In this document: positions 1-12,163 of the stretch, in pieces | Layout: each line of letters opens with the position of its first letter | Position numbering within the stretch: the first letter of the stretch is position 1 | Assembly: GCA_047967505.1 (NCBI GenBank) | Contig: CM106538.1 | From: Dipteris shenzhenensis | Lineage: Eukaryota > Polypodiophyta > Polypodiopsida > Gleicheniales | DNA: 64,000 bases | Strand: one strand, 5' to 3' | Notes under the pieces: model-generated | Database searches by the model: none | Told to the model about the DNA's origin: nothing | The model's input: the letters and a program-made list of their open reading frames with translations, nothing else | Position numbers and translations under genes: made by a program

Positions 1-1049
1 GAAGGTTAATTTCATTAGAAGAAGTAAGAATTCAAAAGAAATTGAGAAGGAAAACATAGAAAAAGATCTGGAGGTGCAATGGGGGGAAGGGATAGTGAAA
101 AAAATTAAAGCATAGATAATGAAAAAAGGTTTTGTGAAAATAAAAAGGGGGTAGAAGGTAATGATAATGAAAAAATAAAAAAAGCCATAACAGATGCATA
201 GAAATAAAGGAAAGGTAATAGAGGCAAAATTATAGAAGAAAGGCATATATAAAGGTTATAGTTAAATAAGATATAAAAGTATAGGGAAGAAATAATGATT
301 ATCGTTAGAGATATAATAGTGTGAAGATTTTAAAAAATAAATAAATAAACAATTTTAGTGCAAAGAAAAAGAGCATGAAAATAAAAGTAAAAATAACATA
401 GGAGAAAGCAAAAAACCTTTGAAATTGTGCATTAGTAATGGACTGCATAGAGAGCATGTGTTTTCAGTGTAAAAGATAGCATAGGTAGAGAGAAGCTGGC
501 ATGGGCGATAGTCAAGGCAAAGTAGGCAATGTGGCTGACAATCAAGAAGTTATGGAGTAATAGGACGCCAGAGGGGCTTGTGGAGGGGATGAGAGTTTGC
601 TATCAGAGTCTAGAGATATCCACATGGGTTGCAAGGCACATCATAATTTCAAAAGCTGGAGAAGCAGATATGGACAGAGTATCAAACATTGGCAGGTAGA
701 GTAGCCAGTAGTAGGGTGGGGCATGTGTGTAACAGCCAATAGCGAGGGGCAACAGTGAAATTGCAGACTGTAGTGGGCAAAGGCAGAAGACCCTGCCAGC
801 CACAACAGTGCGTAGTGAGTACTAAGAGCACGTCTAGAAGGTAGCGAGATAGATCATAGTAGCAGGGGTGTAGGAGTATAGTGACATGTGTAGGAGCAGG
901 TGGGAGAAGAGATGTGGAAGGAGGCTTTTGAAAAAGGTTACGTAAGATAGTCGGATTGTTGGGCTTTAGTCGAGAGCCCAATCGTGTAATTTGTAGAGGA
1001 GGTAGTCATAGAGGCGGGGTAAGTTAGGCAGTCACAATAGTTAGGAGGT
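1..1049. other. Upstream purine-rich DNA, no gene seen
   Basis: The + strand is strongly biased to A and G with many short runs and frequent stops in all frames. The few open frames are short and arise from the compositional bias. No retroelement domain, splice-consistent exon or RNA gene could be recognised. Confidence 0.6.
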
Positions 1050-1602
1050 GCTTTGATAAGTCATGGCAGGCATCACTTTTATTAAAGAGGGGAGTCTACA
1101 TACCTACCACCATCGAACAAGAAAAATGATAAGAACCATATTTTAACTTGGTTGGGAAGACAGGTGTCATAGACACCCCTCCCTTGTTATTGGGATCACA
1201 ATAAAAATAGTTGCTCACACAACAGACTTAAAAAGCTAAATTTTCAAATCATGCTTTAAAGGAGGGAGGAGGAAGATTTAAAAGTTGGAGCACTTTTTAT
1301 TAAAAGATTAGGGTATTTTAAACAATGAAGGCTAACATGAGAAATGATAGGAGTAATAAATTGAATTTAAGACTAGGGGCAATAAACGTGAAAGTGGAAA
1401 TGAGTCTAAAACCTTAGAGCATTTAAGAAAGGAAGGAAAAATTAAAGGTTTGCAAAAGGTAATCTAAGAAATTCTAAATAATGAGGAAGATAAGGGAAAC
1501 AAGTCATAAGACAACACTTAAACAACCAAACTTGGGAGGGGAGGGGGAGGGCGGGGGGGTTAGGAAAATTAGGAAAAATATATAGGAAAACTTTAAAGGG
1601 AT
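1050..1602. repeat. Dispersed purine-rich repeat, copy 1
   Basis: This segment begins with a CTTTGATAAGTC-type start and runs through a short GTGTC-ATA-GACAC hairpin, a shared AAAGATTAGGGTATTTTAAAC stretch and a G-rich run near 1,545. The same order of landmarks returns at 2,401-3,208 with scattered substitutions, so it is an interspersed or duplicated repeat. No coding domain was seen and the element class is unknown. Confidence 0.75.
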
Positions 1603-1768
1603 ATTTAAGCAAAATTAGGGGGGAATAAAGGAGAGAACTAGGGGAAAATTAGAGAGGGGATGGGGGGAAGGAAGGAAAAGAAGGAAAGGGGGGGGGAAAT
1701 TAAACATGGAAATAAATAGGGGGAAGGGATAAAAAGTAAAGTGAATGTAAAGTGGGAAAAGGGATAGT

Positions 1769-1770
<2 letters not shown>

Positions 1771-1812
<42 letters not shown>
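1771..1812. repeat. (GT)n microsatellite, 42 bp
   Basis: An uninterrupted GT dinucleotide run of 21 units. Read on the other strand it creates artificial His-Thr open frames. Confidence 0.95.
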
Positions 1813-1814
<2 letters not shown>

Positions 1815-1839
1815 CCAACTTAACCCCAGTAGGATACAA

Positions 1840-1885
1840 CACACTAGGTGAGACAGTAGGTCATCACCTAGTGTGATGACCTACT
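1840..1885. other. Two overlapping, mutually exclusive inverted repeats
   Basis: Arms 1840-1851 and 1864-1875 are perfect 12-bp reverse complements (CACACTAGGTGA / TCACCTAGTGTG). Arms 1855-1867 and 1873-1885 are perfect 13-bp reverse complements with a 5-nt loop. The two stems share bases 1864-1875, so only one can form at a time. It may be a trace of a foldback or DNA transposon end. The function is unknown. Confidence 0.8.
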
Positions 1886-2400
1886 ATCTACCCGAAGAGG
1901 AATAGAAGTGTTGTTTAAGAAGTGGAAGGGATGTATTAGAGTATGGTGAGTTTGAAATTCGACAAGCGAAGGCAATTGTTTAAGAAGAGGTCTATGGTAG
2001 GTAGAAAGTTAAGTAATACCAGTGGGGCAGACCTAGGAATTAATTGGGATAGGAGATTTCTTTTAGGGGCTACTATGGGAATTATTAGGGCTAGAAGAGT
2101 AAGATCGAAAAGGTAAGTGGGAAAGAGAGAATTGCTCAACGAGCAAAGAAGTGAGTCAAGAGGCTAGAAGGCCTTAATGAATTAAATGTACTATGTGCAA
2201 CCATCCAAAGTTGCAGGGGAAACATTATGTGTGTGTTTTAGACTCACAAGACCCCTTTCCATAATGAAATGAAAACAATGTAGCTCAAAAGAGAGAGTAA
2301 TTGTCATTAATGAAATGTATTGAACGCTAAAGTTTTATCAAAAGGTCAATGAGAGGTGGGCATAAAAATTTATAGAATGTACAATTGTTCAAAAGGTTGC

Positions 2401-3208
2401 GCTTTGATAAGTCGTGGCAAGCATCACTTTGATTGAAGAGGGGAGTCAGCATACTTGCCACCATCCAACAAGAAAAATGATAAGAACCATATTTTAACTT
2501 GGTTGGGAAGACAGGTGTCATAGACACCCCTCCCTTGTTATCGAGATCACAAAAAAATAGTTGCTCACACAACAGACTTAAAAAGCTAAATTTTGAAATT
2601 ACGCTTTAAGGGAGGGAGAAGAAGGTAAAAGGTAGGAGGAAGATTTAAAAGTTGGAGCACTTTTTATTAAAAGATTAGGGTATTTTAAACAAGACCATCC
2701 AACAAGAAAAATGATAAGAACCATATTTTAACTTGGTTGGGAAGACAGGTGTCATAGACACCCCTCCCTTGTTATCGAGATCACAAAAAAATAGTTGCTC
2801 ACACAACAGACTTAAAAAGCTAAATTTTGAAATTACGCTTTAAGGGAGGGAGAAGAAGGTAAAAGGTAGGAGGAAGATTTAAAAGTTGGAGCACTTTTTA
2901 TTAAAAGATTAGGGTATTTTAAACAGTGAAGGTTAACACGAGAAATAATAGGAGTAAAATTTTGAACTTAATACTAGGGGCAATAAATGTGAAAGTGGAA
3001 ATGAATCTAAAACCTTAGAGCATTTAAGAAAGGAAGGAAAAATTAAAGGTTTGAAAAAGGTAATCTAAGAAATTCTAAATAATAAGGAAGATAAGGGAAA
3101 CAAAGACAACACTTAGACAACCAAACTTGGGAGGGGAGGGGGAGGGCAGGGGGGGGGTGGTTAGGAAAATTAGAAAAAATATATAGGAAAAATTTAAAGG
3201 GAAATCTT
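2401..3208. repeat. Dispersed purine-rich repeat, copies 2a and 2b
   Basis: The segment repeats 1,050-1,602, but an internal 234-bp block is duplicated in tandem: the landmark CCATCCAACAAG occurs at 2461 and again at 2695. Copy 2b then continues to the G-rich run near 3,140 as in copy 1. The tandem doubling is specific to this copy, which suggests it arose after dispersal. Confidence 0.75.
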
Positions 3209-3990
3209 TTTGAACCATTTTTTGAGATACACATTCCCATAAGTCTTTTAGAATCCACTTGTTGATGTTTTTCTTTCTCTCCCCCACACTGCTCTTTCTC
3301 ATCTGCATCATAATCTTACAAATTGAGCCTCCAATTCATAGAACACTGCATTTTGATATGCAAGGGGAAGGGAAAGCCATCAGCTAGATTCTTTCATTTA
3401 TTTTACTGGTAGTACAATAAGCAAATGTTATAGTGCATCCATCGACACCTCTACATATGCTAGTTTCAATGCAACTTATCAAGAAGTAAGACAAAAGAGT
3501 ATTCCACCACAATCTGCTTGTAGGGTCTTGTGTGTTATTAGCTCTACTGCAAAGTGGCTACTTGCTCTTACTCGAGGTGCCTCGCTAAGCACTACTTGTC
3601 TTCCATGACTTAATACTAAATGTCAAAGCACACCATCTCCAACTTGGTCATACAATTAGCAATAATGCTATATTGCCAGTTCTTTAGTACTATTTTTTAT
3701 TCGATGCTCATAGGGCATTCTCCAAGGAAATTCATTATGAATATATATTGAATAAATTCCTCATATTTTGGTTTCTTGATGTCAATTATGAATAGATGGG
3801 ATCTAGAAGCTCAATTTCTACCCCTTTACCATTTGGTGGTGCCAAAAGGCAAGAAAGGAAACCTATTCCCATATGCTTTCCTAGGTTTATGAATGACTTG
3901 GAAATTTAATTCCTATGATAAAAGTATCGCCAATCTCTGCTTCTGTTGTGGAGTTAACCCTCGAGGAAACATGCCTTATTCCACATATTG
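3209..3990 (-). other. Degenerate tail of gypsy element, probable integrase region
   Basis: This lies just downstream, on the minus strand, of a recognisable Ty3/gypsy RNase H at 3,991. The integrase would be expected here, but I can read no intact HHCC or DDE motif because stops are frequent. The assignment is by position only. Confidence 0.3.
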
Positions 3991-4788
3991 CTAAACATCT
4001 TGCAGTTTTGGCCATCCAGTGTCTACCAAAGAAACCACCCCTCGGTCTTGTACTACAATGGCTTGAGTAGCTAACTCATCTGCCCTTTGATTTTTTTTTC
4101 TATTTATATGAACAAACTTGCAAAAATCAAACTGACTACATAGTGCCATAGCCCTCTGATTAAGCTCCTTCAAATGAGGACTTCTTGTCTTATAATGCCC
4201 TTGCATTTGCTTTATAATAAGCTGAGAATCTCCTCTTACTTCCAATTCTTTAACTTGACTTTGAAGACAACCCTCCAAACCAAGAATCAAAGCATTATAC
4301 TCAGCTACATTATTAGTTGTGATACTTGGAAGCTCTTATCCTCCTGCCCATACTTCTTGACCTTTAGAATTCATCAAGACCATCACCCCAGCTCCTTTTT
4401 GGCGTGAAGGACTAAAAGCCCCATCAAAATAAAAAACAAAAGTTATTGGTGGTGTCTCCCTTTCATCTTTAATGGTCTCCTTACATTTCTTTTCTTCTCC
4501 TAGATCCTCCCATCTTGTGAGCAAATCTGCCATAGTGGACCTAGTGGTATTTTCAGTGATGACAAAAGAGAAAGAGAACTCTTGAAGCTCTAACAACCAT
4601 TTTGCAAATCTCCCCCCATGATTAGGCTTGCAAACTAAATATATTAATACATACTGAGAGGTAAGGAAGAAACCTCGTTGGAGGCAACAAACAGAAGCGA
4701 AACTTTCTGACTGAAAACACCAAAGAGAGAACTTGCTGCTCCATTTCTTCATACCCTGTTTCCACCTCGGTAAGCTATCAGCTGGCAT
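3991..4788 (-). pseudogene. Gypsy tandem RNase H domains (second archaeal-like)
   Basis: The frame 4,788-4,339 starts with the retroviral-type RNase H remnant (segment ending TRSTMADLLTRW) and then opens a second RNase H at VFYFDGAFSPSRQKGAG. After one stop at 4,336-4,338 the same frame continues with NNVAEYNALILGLEG, then RGDSQLIIKQ and NQRADELA. The four acidic positions expected of RNase H (D, E, D, D) are all visible in the second domain. Dual RNase H is known from the plant Tat lineage, and that affiliation is my inference. Confidence 0.8.
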
Positions 4789-4935
4789 AATAGATGGGTT
4801 GCATTTTACCTACCTCTCCTTTTTGTAGCAATACAGACCAATTGAATGCAAAGATACACTTGGATTTACATAAAAGTCTTGAGACCAATCAGGGGGCTTC
4901 AATATTAGGCCCTTACTCATGGCCTCCTTAAGTTA

Positions 4936-5795
4936 CTAAAAAGACTCCTGCTCCACACCCCATTGGAAAGAAACTCCTTTTCTTGTCAACAAGTTCATGG
5001 GATGCACTATCTTTGTGAAATCATCACAAAAGCATTGATAATACTTGCTCTTTCCTAGAATTTTGTAAACACCCGTCACATTGTCAGGATTTGGCAATGC
5101 CATGATTACTTGAACCTTGTCAGAATCCATTTGCAAGCCTTCTTCAAACACAATATGCCCCAACAAGACTACTTTTATTTGAGCCAAATGACACTTGCTA
5201 GGATTTAGACACCCTTTTGCTTCATGAATCCTAGCTAAGGCCATCTTTAATTTCTCCATGTGATTTATGCACTGAGAATAAACACAAAAATCATCCAAAA
5301 ACACCCTTATGAACTTTCCCAAGTAAGGCTCAAGGACTTGACTCATGAACCTTTGAAATGTAGCTGGTGCATTGGTTAAACCAAAAGGCATCACTTTATA
5401 AGCAAAAGCTCACCAAGGTGTGACAAATGATGTCTTCTTTTGATCTTCCTCCCGAATGCGAATTTGAAAGTACCCAAAATACCCATCACATACATAATAC
5501 ATCTCATGCCCTGCTACTTGGTCTAGTATTTCATCTTGGAATGGCAAAGGAAATGATCCCTCTTAGTGCATGCATTCAAAGGATGAAAGTCCGCACAAAC
5601 CCGCCACTTATTTCCTTTCGTTGGTGTGACAACTATAGGAGATATCCATTCTGAATCATCAACAGGAAAGATGGATCCTGCCTCAAGTAGTTGTGTTACC
5701 TCTTTCTTTAGTACCTCAGCTTGGATCACCCCCAATCGCCTTAAGCGTTGCACAACTAGCTTGCTTTCTGGCTTCAACTCAATCTTGTGCTCCAC
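4936..5795 (-). pseudogene. Gypsy reverse transcriptase, frameshifted
   Basis: The frame at 5,795-5,523 carries the RT N-terminal part, with SPIVVTPTKGNKWRVCADF matching the fingers region. The frame at 5,394-4,936 carries PFGLTNAPATFQRFM and the catalytic box as VFLDDFCVYS. The two pieces lie in different frames, so at least one indel separates them. The continuing KCHLAQIKVVLLGHIV segment is the usual RT thumb/connection. All are hallmarks of plant Ty3/gypsy RT. Confidence 0.85.
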
Positions 5796-6354
5796 AAGAG
5801 AGATTGGTCAAACCTGTGAATAGCTTATTGCAAAGACATATGGGAAATCATCTAACATATCCAAGTACTAGAGCTTCTCACTACCTGATGGAGAATCACC
5901 AAGAAGCTCTTCATTATGTTGGTGTCGTTTAGTGTGCTCCACATCCTCCACATGAAGTGTCTCTACAGGATCTTCTTGTACCACCACCTGCTCCCTCCCG
6001 ACTCACCCCGATCAGCACCAAGACAAAGACCAAAGGCCACTCCTTCGAACTCACCCTCTGAGCTGGTCTCCTCAGAGCTACACCCTATCTCTTCTTCTTC
6101 ATCGGTTAAGTCAGAGCTCTCAAACTCTCTAATGTTGAAGACTCTTCCTTGACAACTTCCTTTTTGCGGCTTCTAATGTTGTAGCACACCTTCTTATCAT
6201 TTCCCTCTGTAAAATCAATGTATCCCACTTTTGAACAACCTTCACCTTGCATAGCCAAGGCCTTCCCAAAATCAATGGCTTGGTAGGGATCACTTGGAAA
6301 GTAGTCGGCACGTGCATCTGGCTTGGTAGGCACGTGCATCTGGCTTGGTAGGGA

Positions 6355-7056
6355 TCACTTGGAAAGTAGTCGGCACAGAAATTCCACATACATCCATTCT
6401 AGATTCTTCACAAGTCCCAAGGTCTTTACCCTAGTGTTGTCAACCAATTTGATGCGATAAGGAGAGGTAGTACTAGAGTATTTTAAATCAGCATCTATCA
6501 TGGTCTTCTCACTCATGAAATTAATCGATGCACCTCCATCAATGTAAACATTAGAAATCACTTGACCATCAATGATCACATCAACCACATGTACATCATC
6601 ACCAACATCTATATCTACCTTTTGAATAACAGGAATGGCACTTTTCTTCTTTTTCTTCTTTGATACTCTTGTGCTTGCTAACTTTCCCCATTCTTTCCAT
6701 AGTTTTGGAGACAAAGCAAGTAATTGACCAAAGGTGATATGAACTTCCTTTTCTTTAAGGTCGGACAATAAGTCATAGCTTCCAATGCCTTGTCCTAAAG
6801 GAAAGTATGACTGGCTAATTCTCCTTCTAGATGCCTTCTTTTTCTTACTATGACTTTCCTCTTCTTGATGTTCCTCATCTACTTCTTCCTTGCTTTCTTC
6901 TTCTTCTTTTGCTTTACCATGCCCTCGTTTAGCTAGCATTACCTCTCTTTCCTCATCCCCTAAAGAAGCTTCTAACAAGGATACTTGTTTTTCTTCTTTC
7001 TTTCTCAATCTAGTACACTCAGGGCGATAGTGACCTTTTTCATTACATTCATAGCA
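6355..7056 (-). pseudogene. Gypsy gag zinc knuckle and protease region
   Basis: At 7,056-7,015 the minus strand encodes CYECNEKGHYRPEC, a canonical CX2CX4HX4C gag knuckle. A long frame from 7,008 to 6,355 follows. It has a lysine/glutamate-rich segment and then an aspartic protease active-site motif, YIDGGASINF, preceded by a beta-rich VDVIIDGQVI stretch. This corresponds to the gag C-terminus and protease. Coding breaks down beyond about 6,400 in a duplicated segment. Confidence 0.75.
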
Positions 7057-8846
7057 AGTGACCCCACTCTTATCTCGAGGCCTCTATCCTCACTCTTTGG
7101 TGCTCTAGGTTGTCATGCATTAACCAAATACAATTTCAAATGAGCAAACTCTACCATTAATTGGGAGATTATGATCCAACTTAGAGAACTTTGGTACCTC
7201 AGGAGTGCCCATTACCTCCACCATAGAAGTTGAAGTTGTTATGTGCACTTCCAATTGTGAGAAGGGTGATTCTTGAATGCATGTATACACAATGTTTTCG
7301 CAATATTGATTGGTCACTTATTTTTGAAGATTTGGTTGAGGATCACATTGTGGAGGGTTTTCAACAAGTGGTTATGCATAATAAGTTGGTCTTGGTATCC
7401 TAAGGCTTTGTGGGAGCCTGTTTGGATCTTACTTGGAATATTGTTTGGATCTTGGTGTTTCCTTTTTGTGTTTCATCATGGTGAAGATTCCAGTGCTTCA
7501 GAGGACCCAAGGGGAAGACCTGGAGTCTTATCTTTGGGATTTTGTTTGAGGATGCCGACTTTCTAATGGTCCATGAAGGATCGGGTGGAGATTTTGCCTG
7601 ATTTTCTTGAAGGTGTGCCTTGAGTTGGTATGAGGCCTTCCCAGACTCTACCAAGGAGGATTGGGACCAATTTGTGGTTGCAATTTTGTGGTTGCAATGA
7701 AGCAGAGATATGGGGCAGTAGAGTTGCCAAATGCTTTGATGTTACAGTTGGACCGATTCTATCAAGGAGAGGGTCTCTGCGTTGGCAATTTGATACGAAA
7801 CTTTAAAAGATGTGACATGAAGTTGGGGGTAATAAAACTTCATGCACTTCTTCACTTCCTACTACTTCCAATCCTAGTGATGAGACAAAGATCTTTAGAC
7901 AGACAAAGGAACATTAAAAATAAGCTTTTATGCCAAGATACCACACCATACTTTCCGCCCTTAGATGAGAATGAAGATGGTAACATCCTAAGTGATGTTG
8001 TACTCAAGCATAGGGAGAAGGAAAGGATCAACGGAGGCCATAATCTCAATAAGCATGTTTGCGCCAAAGAGAAGAGCAATATGTTGTTGAAAGAAGATCT
8101 TGCAGCTCAACATGACATGAACTAATATATATCAAGGAGTTTGAAGGGGTTGATTGGGTCGGATGGGTAGGTTATGGGAAAACATTGCACCTCCTTCATA
8201 GATACCTTTACAATTAGCTCAAAACACTCTGCAAACTATCATCAAACACAGAGGCCCATAACTTCCAGAAAAGGCATGATATAAAAGATTCAAACACATA
8301 TAGAGATGTGCCTTGAAATGGGCTTCACTTTGATATAAGTTGTGTAAGAAACAGAGAAGCAGTCAGAAAGATATGGGCAGTTTACTGGACAGGGGCAAAA
8401 ACTGTCATAAACACAAACTATCTATCACAGCGACTCATGTAGCTTTTTGGGATTGTAGCAAACATTATATATAATCACACAATGCAATGCGTCTTAAAGA
8501 GAGCTTCGTGCTGATATAACTTTCGTCAAAATAGAACCACCGAGCAAAAAGTTATGAGAAAAACATTGACAGGGGGTCAAACAGTCATGAAAAACACCCT
8601 CTTTTCCATATGTCCACATCCTCCTTATTCCACATAGGAATTCTAGAAGGATTCCTCTTGACTCCTCACTCCTCCATACTCCTCCACGTGCCTTCCACAT
8701 GCTTGTCATGTGATCTCTCTTATATTATTGGAACGCATGGACATGAGACCCACCTCTTTATATGACTCACTCTTCCTATTTTCTAAAAACCCCATAATAT
8801 CCCATACACACACTGATCCACCTATATGCACCTGAAGTCTTGAAGG
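7057..8846. other. Unassigned repeat-like DNA
   Basis: A plus-strand open frame at 7,661-8,125 (about 154 codons) and a minus-strand one at 7,654-7,400 match no family I recognise. The surroundings are dense in stops. Being flanked by retroelement relics, the stretch is most likely gag-side or LTR sequence that has decayed. No promoter, splice pattern or domain supports a host gene. Confidence 0.4.
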
Positions 8847-11150
8847 GTGCTTGCAACAATGGAGCCTGAACTAGAAGATAGTGCCTCCAATAACATCTTG
8901 TCTGGCCAATTACCTAGCTTTGCATCCATCCTATCAAGGAAGCTAGCACTAAGCTCACATTCTAAACACAGACCACCCCAAGTTGATATTTCTAGCTCAG
9001 AAGACTCCATGAGCTTTAACAAAGAGATTAGTGAAAACCCAAATCTTGGAGCCTCTATGGCTCCAAATTCTAGCTTGATTTGACCTCATTCCCCCACTCC
9101 TTCTACCATAGCATCTCAAATCCGAGAGCCTTTTCCAATATGATGGGGAGGTTTGGGCTGTCAAACCCAACGGATATGGAGAATCCATTTGCTAGGCACA
9201 ATAGAGTGCTAGTGGGGCTATGGGGCCCACCCCAACCGACTATGAGGGATACATGCAGAGTACATTAACTCCCACTATATCGACAAGTACTACAACATCA
9301 CATGTACACTTCTATAAGGGAGGACCCTCATTCAATGATACATTTGAGCCTGGATACCAGGGGACTATCAACCACGACCCAATCCTGACTATTGACCACA
9401 AGACCCAATCCCGATCCACTTTATATCCAACTTGGGGAAGCAGCCTAGAAAGTGCTCCCTATCTAACAACTGTTCCATATAGACCTATGCCCAATGTCAA
9501 TAACCACTGATGTAGCCTAAAGACCTAGCCAGCCATGTATATAAGTCCCAATACCTAGTGGGTCACGGTCTACTGATTCTACTGTTGTTTCCCAACAATT
9601 GTTTCTAACCCACTACCAGGACAACCCGCTTATGGGGTAGTGCCCCTTCTACCAATAAATCCTCCTATACCATAAACGATGCTTACTGATGAAGCTAAGA
9701 GGATTCTAATGCAAGCACAAGGAAGGAGGGCCATGCCACCAACTTTTACCAAAAGGGATACTAACCCTTCAAGGAGTAAGTTGGTCATGATCTCCAAGGT
9801 TATCATGAAATTCTTAGGTGAAGGAGACCCAGTGTCCCATGTTGAGAGGGTTGAGCAAATCTATGAAAATTTTGGGGACATTGGAGACCTACATAAAGTG
9901 AGACTGAGCTTGGATGGCAAGGCAGGCCAGTAGTATAGGGCTTTGAATCCTAAAGATAAATCAAATTGGGATACATTACAAATTTATAGTGGCGTTTGAT
10001 CCCACTGGACCCAAATCGAGCCCTATTAATCAACTATATGAGGTCAAGCAAAAGGAGACCAAGTCCCATCATGACTATATCACTAGAATCAAGCACTTGA
10101 ACTCATGATGTAAGCTCGTGAAACAAGAGGTTGAGAGATGCACAACTATTGCCACACTTTCTCATGTGGCTATGGGACTCTAAGCTTCATGTTCATCTTT
10201 TTGCAATGAATCCAATGTCAATTGAGGTATGCAGCAAGACTATTGTATGCTTGGGTGACAATATGAAGGAGAAGGCTCAAGGAGAGAAGACCCAATCTCC
10301 ATCATTAGAGGTATCTCAAACCTAAAGGCCACCATTTGGGTGAGGCTTAAGAGACAACCCCACCCACTAAGGGAATGAATATGGAAGAATTGGCTATCAA
10401 CCTACAGAATCGGTTGAGCCAACGATTGAGGAAGGAACAATCAAGGAAATCCTCACCTATTCCCAAGGCGTGATAACATGTGGTCTGAAATTTGCATTGG
10501 GAATCATCCCACCGATGAGTGCCCTTGCCTCAGAGCAAGGCATGCAGTCTATTGTGCTCATTGTGCACAATGGGTAAATCATGATGCCTCATAGTATTAT
10601 TAACCTAAGGTCATGCCCTAGACAATGTATCAACAAATGCCAACGCTTACATTGCTCGCACCACCAAATCCATCCAATCCGGTCCAATTAGCTATATAAG
10701 GAGCCACTCCTACCAACTAAGGGAAATTCATGGCTCAAAACCTCCCATTAGCTCCACCCATATTGGGACCTGAACCACCTCCACCCCAAATCACTCCAAG
10801 GAACCAGGTGTTAGTGGAGGAAGTACCTAGTGATCAGGAAGAACTGGATCACACCCTTACTAGGGGTGACTATTCTCAATATGAGAACCCTGTGAACCAG
10901 TGCAGCTATATAATCCATTATGTTATGTAGGACGATCAATACATACTAGCGTAGCAAATGGAGCCTATCTCACACTAGGCTATGGATATGAATACCTTGA
11001 CCAGAAAACCCCCGATTCAATGTTATGCGTGTCAAGGTTCCCATAGGGCTAGTGAGTGTCCATACAAAGCAGTTACCAAACAACCAGCAAGTTTCATGCT
11101 ACCAGTGCCAAAGACCTCATTTCTTAAAGGAATGCCCACATAATGATGAT
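8847..11150 (+). pseudogene. Decayed retrotransposon gag region
   Basis: The frame 9,679-9,933 has a gag-like segment (FLGEGDPVSHVERVEQIYENF). After many stops, two zinc knuckles of the CX2CX3HX4C type appear at 11,021-11,059 (CYACQGSHRASEC) and from 11,097 (CYQCQRPHFLKEC). The second lies one base out of frame from the first. The intervening sequence is proline-rich. This matches a plant Ty3-type gag in plus orientation, opposite to the element at 3,991-7,056, so it is a separate insertion. No protease or RT follows. Confidence 0.65.
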
Positions 11151-12163
11151 TAAACCATTGTGACACCAAAAATTGATATATTTTATTTGGCATTGGTATT
11201 GTTTTTCTCTATGTTTAATAAGAGTTTGAGTATCAAGTGATAGCCTAGAGGCTCTCACTTATTTCTATTTTCTAAGATATTTTATGGGATTGAGAGGATG
11301 AGTGGAATGGATCATTGTAAATACCATGTATATGAATCACTTGGGGCAAGGACTGCCACTTCAGGTTAGCTACTGCTGTCAATTGGCAATCAACAGGCTA
11401 ATTCAACATGTGTAGGATTAGCTTTAATTCAGCATGCGCTAGATAAGTCTTATCCTTAGAGGCACTAAAATAACTCTAATTTAGTGTGCGTTAGATTAGG
11501 CTTATCTCTAGAGGTAGTGAATTAGCAATTCAGCATTGCATTGAACTAGTAATTCAGCATGGCGCTCAGTTAACAATTCACCATGACGTTGAATTAGGCT
11601 TAACTCAACAAAATGTATACTTGGCAATTTTAGGGGTTTTTTATAGTTACAAGTTCTTATGTTCTATTATGTAATTACCTTGATGTTGGGAGTTCTCAAA
11701 AACTCCCAATTTCATAATATTATTTTAATTAAACCGATAAAATTCTCACCTCCTTTTGGCATTTGTTGAGTTCGAGTCCAATATTTCATGGGTGGATGTC
11801 AATAGTGAATTACTAACTAACCATTGATGGTCAAAAGTGTGCAATTTAGTTCCAGTTCAAGCCCAGACTTGTGAATTTTGTATGCACTAGATTATCATGA
11901 ATTCAACGTGCACCGACTTAATTCAGCGTGCGTTAAATTGTCAATTCAATATGCACATATTTATTAATTTTGCGTGCACTAAATTAGTGGTTGACTTTTT
12001 TTCATTGTGAACTAGCACATTCAATGTGTCAGCTGGCAGTCCTTATCAGGTTGTCAAGGTGTTAGGTTTATTTAGTGTTCCTAAGCTAATTAAACATGCC
12101 CTGAATTAGTAGTTCAATGTGCGCTAAATTAGGCTCAATTCAGTAGGGTGTTCCTGCATAGTG
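11151..12163. repeat. Degenerate array of a ~22-bp quasi-palindromic motif
   Basis: Between about 11,395 and 12,150 a motif near AATTCAGCGTGCGCTAAATT recurs about ten times at irregular spacing with substitutions, for example around 11,425, 11,480, 11,535, 11,560, 11,925 and 12,115. The motif is nearly self-complementary. Nothing coding was found in the stretch. Confidence 0.55.

Larger units (their letters stand above)
1603..2400. other. Non-coding spacer with microsatellite and hairpin
   Basis: This AT- and purine-rich stretch lies between two copies of the same repeat. It holds a GT microsatellite and two overlapping palindromes, listed separately. Short open frames here reflect the GT repeat and low complexity. 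Confidence 0.6.
3991..7056 (-). mobile_element. Decayed Ty3/gypsy retrotransposon with dual RNase H
   Basis: Reading the minus strand from 7,056 down gives gag zinc knuckle, aspartic protease, reverse transcriptase, a first RNase H and a second RNase H. That is Ty3/gypsy order, and the two RNase H domains resemble the plant Tat-type lineage. Frames change between about 5,400 and 5,523, and stop codons interrupt the frame several times, for example at 4,336-4,338. A 65-bp tandem duplication (6,282 and 6,347) adds further damage. No matching LTR pair was identified, so the element limits are not fixed. It cannot encode a functional polyprotein. Confidence 0.85.

Noticed and set aside
1615-1844. 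His-Thr repeat proteins
   Set aside because: They are translations of the GT microsatellite.
7661-8125. 154-codon plus-strand open frame as a host gene
   Set aside because: No recognisable domain, no promoter or splice context, and retroelement relics on both sides.
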